From positions 1 to 5,157 of the forward strand of contig JAFDCW010000403.1 in the NCBI GenBank assembly GCA_019312705.1: DNA of 5,157 nucleotides. Direction: 5' to 3'. Source of the stretch: Deltaproteobacteria bacterium (GTDB lineage: Bacteria; Myxococcota; Polyangia; Polyangiales; B10-G4). Positions 1-5,157 of the stretch are shown here, piece after piece. Under the pieces are notes generated by a model. The model saw only the letters and a program-made list of their open reading frames with translations, was not told the origin of the DNA and did not search any database. The translations under genes and the position numbers were made by a program. Numbering within the stretch: position 1 is the first letter of the stretch; each line of letters starts with the position of its first letter.

Positions 1-1
1 G

Positions 2-1042
2 CCTTTCTCGGCCATCGACGAGACGCTCTCCAGAGAGCTGAGCGCGACGGCCCGAGCGCGTCTGGTCGAGATCGACCAGACCCCCCTCGCGGCGGCTTCC
101 GTCGCTCAGGTGCATCGGGCGCGCCTCGACACCGGTGAGGCGGTTGCCGTCAAAGTGCAGCGTCCCGAGGCGCGCACGCAAATCGAGCGAGACCTCGTCC
201 TGATGCAGCTCGCGGTGCGGTTTCTGAATCTCTTCCCGCAGCTTCGGCCCCTCTCACTGCCCGGAGCGCTCGCGCGCTTTTCGAAGGCGATGCACGACCA
301 ACTCGACTTCCGCCTCGAGGCCGCGAACAACCGGCGCTTCGCTGCGAGCTTCGCCGAGATCGATGGCGTGCAGGTGCCGGCACTGCACGAGGACCTCTGC
401 ACGGCGCAGGTCCTGACGATGGAGCTCGTCGAGGGCGTGCGTGCCACCGAGCCGGAGAAGGTCGGGGGACACCGGACCGAACTCGCCCGGCGCGGTGGTG
501 AGGCGGTGTTGAAGATGGTCTTCGAAGACGGCTTCGTGCACGCGGACCTGCACCCCGGCAACATCTTGCTCACCGAAGACGGGCACTTCGTCTTGATCGA
601 CCTCGGTCTCGTCGCGGAGATCCCCGACGACATGCTCAAGCCCTGGTGCCTGACCTTCATGGCCCTCGCCCAGCGAAACGGCGAGGAGCTGGCGCGCCTC
701 TTCTACGTCTACGCGCCCTCCGTCGAGGACGTCGACTACTACGCCTTCGCAGGAGAGATCGTCGAGTTCTTCGACGGCTTCTACGGCAAGGCCCTCGGTG
801 AGGTCGAAGTGAGCGTCATCGTCGGCGGCGCCATGGCCGTCCTCCGGAAGCACCGGGTGGTGATCGATCCCGTCTACACCGTGGTCAACATCGCCGTCCT
901 CGTGGCCGAGGGGCTGGGTAAGCAGCTCGATCCGAGCGTCGACCTCGTCGAGATGGCATTCCCGTACCTCGTTCGCGCGATCGCCGACGGACCCCCAGGC
1001 AAGGCACCGCTCCGTGAGATTCCTGCACTAAACGAGAGATGA
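2..1042 (+). CDS. ABC1/AarF/UbiB-family atypical protein kinase-like protein, 5' partial
   Basis: This is an ABC1/ADCK/UbiB-family kinase-like ATPase whose start lies before the window. The open frame runs from base 2, and family sequence is already present upstream of the GTG at 110, so that GTG is internal. The 346 visible residues show, in order: the alanine-rich nucleotide loop PLAAASVAQVH (28-38) that replaces the usual glycine loop; VAVKVQRP with the ATP-site lysine K51; the family block LDFRLEAANN around E106; MELVEGV; the catalytic HADLHPGN (180-187, D182); and LIDLG with metal-binding D200 (DLG rather than the usual DFG). The KxGQ motif should lie upstream, outside the window. Family members support ubiquinone or other isoprenoid-lipid metabolism; the substrate cannot be read here, and a menaquinone user would make the name UbiB misleading. 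The protein ends about 160 residues after the catalytic loop, without the two C-terminal membrane helices of E. coli UbiB. It is followed 33 bases later by fxsA on the same strand. Confidence 0.95.
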   Translation, partial: PFSAIDETLSRELSATARARLVEIDQTPLAAASVAQVHRARLDTGEAVAVKVQRPEARTQIERDLVLMQLAVRFLNLFPQLRPLSLPGALARFSKAMHDQLDFRLEAANNRRFAASFAEIDGVQVPALHEDLCTAQVLTMELVEGVRATEPEKVGGHRTELARRGGEAVLKMVFEDGFVHADLHPGNILLTEDGHFVLIDLGLVAEIPDDMLKPWCLTFMALAQRNGEELARLFYVYAPSVEDVDYYAFAGEIVEFFDGFYGKALGEVEVSVIVGGAMAVLRKHRVVIDPVYTVVNIAVLVAEGLGKQLDPSVDLVEMAFPYLVRAIADGPPGKAPLREIPALNER

Positions 1043-1075
1043 CGACCGCCTCGGGCGTGGTTACGGTGTGCCGCC

Positions 1076-1591
1076 GTGGGCAAGCTCCTCCTCCTTTTCA
1101 CCGTCGTCCCCCTCGTCGAGCTCTACCTCCTGCTCTACATCGGTGACCTCGTAGGCTTCTGGCCGACCGTCGCCATCGTCGCCTCGACCGGCGCCATCGG
1201 GGCAGTGCTCGCCAAGCGTGAGGGCCTCAGGGTTCTCGAGAAGTGGCAGGCAGCTCTCGCCGAGGCGCGGGTCCCCGAGGAAGGCGTGCTCGGCGGCGTG
1301 CTCGTGCTGGTGGGGGGAGTGCTCCTGGTGACCCCGGGGGTCCTCACGGATTTCACGGGCTTCCTGCTCCTCATCCCGCCGACCCGGCGCATCATTGCTG
1401 GCTTCGTGATGCGGGCGGTCGAACGTCGCGTCGCCGCGGGGTCCGTGCACGTCGTATCCTACGGGCTCGGGGGCCCCGCTGACGGTGCGCCCCGTTCCAC
1501 GCCCCGTTCCACCCCCCGAGGTCACCGCCCCGTGCCGGCGATGCCGGGCGTCATCGACGTCGAGGGTGAGGTCATCGACGTCGACGGCTGA
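1076..1591 (+). CDS. fxsA: FxsA-family inner-membrane protein
   Basis: A 171-residue FxsA-family membrane protein. E. coli FxsA is a cytoplasmic-membrane protein whose overproduction relieves F-plasmid exclusion of phage T7; its normal job is unknown. Hydrophobic segments are visible at about 3-23, 28-47 and 71-101. The family signature is clear: an early membrane helix with VELYLLLYIG, the GAIGAVLAKREG turn (39-50), then LLVTPGVLTDFTGF followed by LLLIPPTRR (83-105). The only usable in-frame start after the upstream stop is the GTG at 1076; no Shine-Dalgarno-like purine run precedes it. After residue 120 the sequence becomes a Pro/Arg-rich tail with a doubled RSTP unit (140-147), and it ends in a doubled acidic VID unit (159-171), probably cytosolic. 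Many FxsA proteins have a short acidic ending, but this one looks duplicated. The 33-base gap to the kinase-like gene suggests co-transcription; a hairpin covers its stop codon. Confidence 0.93.
   Translation: MGKLLLLFTVVPLVELYLLLYIGDLVGFWPTVAIVASTGAIGAVLAKREGLRVLEKWQAALAEARVPEEGVLGGVLVLVGGVLLVTPGVLTDFTGFLLLIPPTRRIIAGFVMRAVERRVAAGSVHVVSYGLGGPADGAPRSTPRSTPRGHRPVPAMPGVIDVEGEVIDVDG
1488..1511 (+). repeat. 12-base perfect tandem repeat inside fxsA
   Basis: Two adjacent exact copies of CGCCCCGTTCCA (1488-1499 and 1500-1511). Being four codons long, the repeat keeps the frame and gives the doubled RSTP in the FxsA tail. It looks like a recent slippage duplication in a tolerant linker. Confidence 0.9.
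1550..1584 (+). repeat. 14-base direct repeat at the 3' end of fxsA
   Basis: GTCATCGACGTCGA occurs at 1550-1563 and again at 1571-1584, with 21 bases (seven codons) from start to start. The frame is kept, so the protein ends in two near-identical acidic units, VIDVEGE then VIDVDG (residues 159-171). The repeat could be a duplicated terminal motif or chance from biased codon use. Confidence 0.8.
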
Positions 1592-1600
1592 AGCCGTTGG
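1581..1600 (+). terminator. Possible hairpin over the fxsA stop codon
   Basis: The core stem ACGGC (1584-1588) pairs with GCCGT (1593-1597) around a TGAA loop that contains the fxsA TGA stop (1589-1591). With two G-U wobbles the stem extends to eight pairs, 1581-1588 with 1593-1600. No T-run follows, so it is not a classic Rho-independent terminator. It could slow polymerase, protect an mRNA 3' end or be a chance GC-rich pairing. Confidence 0.3.
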
Positions 1601-1642
1601 AAGCCGGCAGTCTGTCACCACTCGGGGACTATTGCGCCCCCG

Positions 1643-1671
1643 TGGACGTTCCCGCGGATGGGCGCTATAGC
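1643..1671 (+). promoter_or_regulatory. Candidate sigma-70-type promoter of the M1 aminopeptidase gene
   Basis: TGGACG (1643-1648) matches four of six bases of the -35 consensus TTGACA, and TATAGC (1666-1671) matches four of six of the -10 consensus TATAAT; the spacing is the ideal 17 bases. TATA is uncommon in such GC-rich DNA. The predicted transcript would start near 1678-1679, at or one base before the ATG, giving a leaderless or nearly leaderless mRNA, which agrees with the absence of a Shine-Dalgarno sequence. The prediction rests on sequence likeness alone. Confidence 0.45.
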
Positions 1672-1678
1672 CGGCCCC

Positions 1679-1738
1679 ATGAAGCGTGTCCGCCTCCTCG
1701 CCGTGCTCTACCCCGCACTTCTGCTCTTCGTCGCCTGT
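1679..1738 (+). other. Lipoprotein signal peptide and lipobox Cys
   Basis: This encodes residues 1-20 of the aminopeptidase: a basic start MKRVR, a hydrophobic core of Leu, Ala, Val and Phe, then LFVAC with the lipidation cysteine C20 (1736-1738). Phe at -3 is less common than Leu but allowed by broad lipobox patterns. Gly follows Cys, with no Asp at +2, so inner-membrane retention by the E. coli rule is not indicated. Confidence 0.8.
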
Positions 1739-4444
1739 GGCGGTTCACCGGTCCCGACGGGCCCGACCGTCGTCGCTCCCGAGGAGCCCGAGGAGCCGCA
1801 CCACCACATGGCCGCCGAGGACCCGCCTCTGGGCAAGCTTCCCGAAGACATCACGCCGCGGCGCTACGAAGTTGCTCTTCAGGTCGTCCCAACCGAGGAG
1901 CGGTTTTCCGGGGTGGTCGATCTCCACGTAAGTCTCGACCACGCCCGCGAGGTGATCTGGCTTCACGGCCGAGATCTGAACGTCACCGCGGCGACGGTCA
2001 CCCCCGCCGGCGGCGAGGCCATGGTTGGCACCTGGGAGCAGGTCGACGATGAAGGCGTCGCCGCCCTCCGCCTCGAGCAGGCGATACACCCCGGCGACGC
2101 GGTCATCCACATCGAGTACGACGCGCCCTTCAATCGGCAGCTCGAGGGCCTCTATCGGGTGGACACCGGGGGGGAGAGCTACGCATTCACCCAGTTCGAG
2201 GCGATCAGTGCCCGTCGGTGCTTCCCCGCCTTCGACGAGCCGCGTTTCAAGGTTCCCTTCGACATCACCCTCGAGGTCAAGGCCGACCACGTTGCGGCCG
2301 CGAATACCCAGGCGACGACCGAAGAAGAGACGACGGACGGCATGAAGCGGGTGCATTTTGCGACCACTGAGCCCATGCCCACCTACCTCGTGGCTTTCGC
2401 GGTTGGCCCCCTCGATGTGGTCGAGGCTGACCCCATCCCCCCGAACGACGTACGCCGGCGACCTCTACCGTTCCGAGGTCTGGCGGCCAAGGGCCAGGGG
2501 GAGCGCCTCGCCTACGCGCTTCGCGAGACGCCTGCGATGTTGGCAGAGCTCGAGAGCTACTTCGGCGTCGAGTACCCCTACGACAAGCTCGACATCGTCG
2601 CGGTTCCCGATTTTGGCTCCGGGGCCATGGAGAACGTCGGGCTGGTCACCTTCCGCGAGTGGTTGCTTCTAATCGACGAAGAAGAAGCCGAAGAGAGTCA
2701 GAAGCGCGCCTTCGCCGGGGTCATGGCTCACGAGCTGGCCCATATGTGGTTTGGCAACCTCGTGACCATGCCGTGGTGGGACGACCTGTGGCTGAACGAG
2801 GCCTTCGCCACCTGGATGTCCTCGAAGGTCATCCGGGCGCGGTATCCCGAGTACGGCGCGGATGTGAGTCAGGTGCTCCGGACCCACGGCGCGATGGACC
2901 CCGACAGCCTCACGACCGCCCGGCGCATCCGTCAGCCGATCGAGAGCAACCACGACATTCGGAACGCCTTCGATGCCATCACCTATTCGAAGGGTGCCGG
3001 GGTCCTCGAGATGTTCGAGCGACTGCTCGGGGAAGATACCTTCCGCGAGGGCCTGCGCCTGCACATGGCCGAGCACCGGTTCGGGACCGCGACCGCCGAA
3101 GATCTCTTCGAATCTCTCGGACGGGCCGCCGGCCGCGACGTGTCGCCCGCGTTCAACTCCTTCCTGACCCAGCCCGGGGTGCCGGTCGTCGAGGTCGACG
3201 TATGGTGTGAAGAGGGGGTCCGCGAGCTTCGTCTCTCCCAGTCTCGGTACTTGCCCGTCGGCTCCGAGGGCAGTCCTGCGCAGACTTGGCAGATTCCGTT
3301 CTGTGCCCGCTATCAGGTGGGCAACGAAGTGCAGGAGACCTGCACGGTCCTCTCGGAAACGACCGGGACGATGGCCCTCGAAGGAGACTCCTGCCCCACC
3401 TGGGTCATGCCCAACGCCAACGGGTCTGGCTACTACCGCTTCACGATGGACGCCGACGAGCTCGAGCCTCTTCGTCGTCGGGGCTTCGGCTCCCTCACTC
3501 CCCGCGAGCGCCTGGCCTTCGCCGACAGCGTGAAGGCGGCTTTCGAGAGCGGCTCCATGTCCGCCGCCGACGTCTTCGGCGCCCTCGCACCGATGGCCCG
3601 GGACGACATCCGGCAGGTGGCCACGGCGCCGATGGACATCATCGGATTTGCCCGGGACCGGGTCGCCGATGGAGACCTTCGACCGCGCGTCGACGCCTGG
3701 GCCCGGCGCCTCTACCAGCCTCTCTACCGTCGGCTTCGTTGGGAGCCGCGGCGCGGCCGCGAGGAAGACGGGGAGACCCAGCTTCTCCGAGCGAAGGTCA
3801 TCTCGTTCCTGGCCTTGACCGCCGAAGACCCCGCGGTGCGCCGCGAGGCATTGCGCCGGGGCCGTGCCTACGTGGGCTTCGGCGGCGACGGGGAGATCCA
3901 CCCCGATGCCGTCGACCCGAACCTCGCCGATGTCGCCCTGACGGTCGCCGTCCAAGAAGGTGATGCGGAGTTCTTCGACGCCTTGCTCGAGAAGTTCTTC
4001 GCGTCCGAGGACGCGACGATGCGTAGCCGCCTGCTCGGCGCCATCGTGCGGACCCGGGACCCGGCGCTCTCCGCGCGCGTGCTCGCTTTGACCCTCGACG
4101 AGCGGCTGCGCGTCAACGAGCTCTTCAATCCGCCCATGGGGCAGCTCCGCATGTCCGAGACCCGCGTCGCGGGGTGGACCTGGATTCGCGACAACTTCGA
4201 CGCCTTCGTCGAGCGTGCCGGGCCGGGGAGGGCGGGGTATCTGCCCTACGCCACGACGTCATTTTGTAGCGCCGAGCGGGCCGACGAGGCCGAGGCGTTC
4301 TTCGGTGAGCGGGTGACGGAGCTCCCCGGGGGGCCGCGGAACCTCGCGACCTCTCTCGAGGCGATGCGATTGTGTGCGGCGCGGGTCGAGGCCCAGCGGG
4401 AGTCGGTGGCGGCGTTCTTCCAGCGCGGCCATCGGGGGCGCTGA
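1679..4444 (+). CDS. M1-family zinc aminopeptidase, predicted lipoprotein
   Basis: A complete 921-residue M1 (gluzincin) metallopeptidase, expected to remove N-terminal residues from peptides outside the cytoplasm. I chose the ATG at 1679 over the in-frame ATG at 1658 because it begins directly with a lipoprotein signal peptide (Cys20), and the longer form would put a candidate -10 box inside the gene. After a Pro/Glu linker with three histidines (41-43) come the N-terminal beta domain, including RCFPAFDEP (180-188), and the catalytic domain: substrate-binding GAMEN (315-319), zinc site HELAH (H351, E352, H355), third ligand E374 in LWLNEAF exactly 18 residues later, and transition-state Tyr436 in AITYSKG. 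A short beta domain begins near QPGVPV (498-503) and ends near GYYRF (584-588), followed by an ERAP1-like helical C-terminal domain to the end. All catalytic residues are present, so it should be active; specificity cannot be read. It likely has its own promoter and ends facing the convergent DUF4143 gene. Confidence 0.96.
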   Translation: MKRVRLLAVLYPALLLFVACGGSPVPTGPTVVAPEEPEEPHHHMAAEDPPLGKLPEDITPRRYEVALQVVPTEERFSGVVDLHVSLDHAREVIWLHGRDLNVTAATVTPAGGEAMVGTWEQVDDEGVAALRLEQAIHPGDAVIHIEYDAPFNRQLEGLYRVDTGGESYAFTQFEAISARRCFPAFDEPRFKVPFDITLEVKADHVAAANTQATTEEETTDGMKRVHFATTEPMPTYLVAFAVGPLDVVEADPIPPNDVRRRPLPFRGLAAKGQGERLAYALRETPAMLAELESYFGVEYPYDKLDIVAVPDFGSGAMENVGLVTFREWLLLIDEEEAEESQKRAFAGVMAHELAHMWFGNLVTMPWWDDLWLNEAFATWMSSKVIRARYPEYGADVSQVLRTHGAMDPDSLTTARRIRQPIESNHDIRNAFDAITYSKGAGVLEMFERLLGEDTFREGLRLHMAEHRFGTATAEDLFESLGRAAGRDVSPAFNSFLTQPGVPVVEVDVWCEEGVRELRLSQSRYLPVGSEGSPAQTWQIPFCARYQVGNEVQETCTVLSETTGTMALEGDSCPTWVMPNANGSGYYRFTMDADELEPLRRRGFGSLTPRERLAFADSVKAAFESGSMSAADVFGALAPMARDDIRQVATAPMDIIGFARDRVADGDLRPRVDAWARRLYQPLYRRLRWEPRRGREEDGETQLLRAKVISFLALTAEDPAVRREALRRGRAYVGFGGDGEIHPDAVDPNLADVALTVAVQEGDAEFFDALLEKFFASEDATMRSRLLGAIVRTRDPALSARVLALTLDERLRVNELFNPPMGQLRMSETRVAGWTWIRDNFDAFVERAGPGRAGYLPYATTSFCSAERADEAEAFFGERVTELPGGPRNLATSLEAMRLCAARVEAQRESVAAFFQRGHRGR

Positions 4445-4500
4445 GGCACTGGCAGAACGGCCACTCCGGGGTGCTCTTCGAGAACGGAGTTACGCCTCAG
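4441..4500. terminator. Nested inverted repeats between convergent genes, possible two-way terminator
   Basis: CTGAGGC (4441-4447) and GCCTCAG (4494-4500) are a perfect 7-base inverted repeat, and within it ACTCCG (4463-4468) pairs perfectly with CGGAGT (4485-4490). The outer arms contain the stop codons of both facing genes (TGA at 4442-4444; reverse TCA at 4497-4499). No T-run follows on either strand and the inner loop is 16 bases, so intrinsic termination is uncertain. The position between convergent genes is what favours a shared terminator or transcript-end structure. Confidence 0.4.
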
Positions 4501-5157
4501 TCATCGCTGTCGTAGCTGAGCTCGGGAAATCGAGAGGCCGCGTAGAGTGGGTAGTTGTGCAAGTGGCCTTGCTTCTCGAAGTTGAGCGCGGTCGTTCGGC
4601 ACAGGAAACGCGGCGCGAACTGTCGGTCATAGGATCGCAGGCTGCGGCTCCGGGGGTTGATGCCTGCCTTCACTTCGAGGGGGAGGATGTCCACTCCGGC
4701 GGCGTGAATGAAATCGAGCTCCGCCCGACCGCCGGAGCTCGCCCAGTAGTGAAGGTTATGGCCGCGGGCGACGAGCTCCTGGGCGACGTAGTTTTCCATG
4801 AGCGCACCCCGAAACTCCTCGAAGACCCGGCTCCCGTCGAGGAGCACTGCGCTCTCTAACCGCGTCATCGCAGAGAGCAGCCCCACGTCGAGCGCGTAGA
4901 CCTTGAATACGTTCGAGTCGGCCTGCGCCCTGAGGGGCAAGGTCGGCTGGGTGACTCGATGGCACTTCAGCGCGAGGCGCGCGTCACACAGCCATGCGAT
5001 TGCGTCTTCGTACCCGCGCGCGCGGGCGCCCTTGCGCAATGCAGAGAACATGAACTTCTTGTTCTCACGGCCGAGGTGCGTCGGAATCGACTCCCATACG
5101 AGCGACAGCTTCGGAATGAGCGTTGCCGGGGCGTATTTGGAGAAGTCGAGGGCGTAC
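4497..5157 (-). CDS. AAA-ATPase/DUF4143 family protein, C-terminal half (5' partial)
   Basis: The gene reads leftward and enters from the right edge: the frame is open from 5156, and recognisable family sequence lies upstream of the ATG at 5051, which is therefore internal. The 219 visible residues are a DUF4143 domain: WESIPTHLGRENKKF (21-35), GYEDAIAWL (48-56), NVFKVYALDVGLLSAM (82-97), GALMENYVAQEL (107-118), HYWASSGG (136-143), ELDF (146-149) and LPLEVKAG (158-165), then RSRSLRSY (169-176) and the closing YPLYA. The D148, E161 and K163 pattern matches the PD-(D/E)XK nuclease-like core. Family proteins are usually about 400-450 residues with an N-terminal AAA domain carrying Walker motifs, which would lie outside this window. 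Their role is poorly known; they are widespread, patchy and often near mobile or defence genes. It is convergent with the aminopeptidase and appears unrelated to it. G+C is 63% here, slightly below the peptidase gene. Confidence 0.92.
   Translation of the reverse strand, partial: YALDFSKYAPATLIPKLSLVWESIPTHLGRENKKFMFSALRKGARARGYEDAIAWLCDARLALKCHRVTQPTLPLRAQADSNVFKVYALDVGLLSAMTRLESAVLLDGSRVFEEFRGALMENYVAQELVARGHNLHYWASSGGRAELDFIHAAGVDILPLEVKAGINPRSRSLRSYDRQFAPRFLCRTTALNFEKQGHLHNYPLYAASRFPELSYDSDD

Noticed and set aside
110..112. GTG at 110 as the start of the kinase-like gene
   Set aside because: The alanine-rich loop PLAAASVAQVH runs across it, so the frame upstream is coding and the gene is cut by the window edge.
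254..853. 199-codon minus-strand frame opposite the kinase-like gene
   Set aside because: It overlaps conserved kinase motifs on the other strand and its Glu/Asp/His-rich translation is a mirror of the coding bias.
1632..1670. TTGCGC paired with CTATAG as an alternative promoter
   Set aside because: The spacing is 27 bases, too long for a sigma-70-type promoter; the TGGACG/TATAGC pair fits better.
1658..1678. Upstream in-frame ATG as the aminopeptidase start
   Set aside because: It would add seven residues before a good signal peptide, has no ribosome binding site, and would place the TATA-like box within the coding sequence.
2669..3955. 428-codon open frame on the minus strand opposite the aminopeptidase gene
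   Set aside because: It is the antisense of a well-supported M1 peptidase; its translation shows no family motifs, and long antisense frames are expected at this G+C content.
4374..4859. 161-codon plus-strand frame across the aminopeptidase 3' end and the DUF4143 gene
   Set aside because: It begins inside the peptidase gene in another frame and is antisense to clear DUF4143 motifs; no recognisable domain.
1..5157. Search for CRISPR arrays, tRNA or rRNA genes, insertion-sequence ends and long repeats
   Set aside because: No spaced repeats, cloverleaf or rRNA-like sequence, or terminal inverted repeats with a transposase were seen; the only repeats are the short ones reported.

Overview
This GC-rich window (63% G+C by hand count over 4501-5157, about 69% in six sampled 60-base blocks of the large gene) looks like a chromosomal segment from a high-GC Gram-negative bacterium. 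The large exported peptidase has a Cys-Gly-Gly lipoprotein start, no Shine-Dalgarno, and a TATA-like box just before its ATG. This style resembles Myxococcota or a related deltaproteobacterial lineage, but that placement is inference and no rRNA or marker gene is present to settle it.

Layout. (1) 2-1042, plus strand: the C-terminal part of an ABC1/AarF/UbiB-family atypical kinase, cut by the left edge. (2) 1076-1591, plus: a complete FxsA-family inner-membrane protein with an unusual repeat-built tail. (3) 1592-1678: an 87-base gap with a hairpin at the fxsA stop and a plausible sigma-70-type promoter. (4) 1679-4444, plus: a complete 921-residue M1-family zinc aminopeptidase, predicted to be a lipoprotein. 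(5) 4445-4496: a 52-base convergent gap with nested inverted repeats. (6) 4497 to the right edge, minus strand: the C-terminal half of an AAA-ATPase/DUF4143 protein with a PD-(D/E)XK-like motif.

The UbiB-like and FxsA genes are 33 bases apart on the same strand and may be co-transcribed; both are linked to membrane or lipid-soluble processes, but no joint pathway is evident. The aminopeptidase probably has its own promoter and would act outside the cytoplasm on peptides. The DUF4143 gene is convergent and functionally unrelated, and belongs to a family that is patchily distributed and often mobile. I found no RNA genes, insertion sequences, CRISPR arrays or phage genes, and no convincing new multi-gene system. 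The points worth a second look are the near-leaderless promoter of the peptidase, the convergent-terminator structure, the short-form UbiB, the FxsA tail repeats and the cysteine arrangement of the peptidase.
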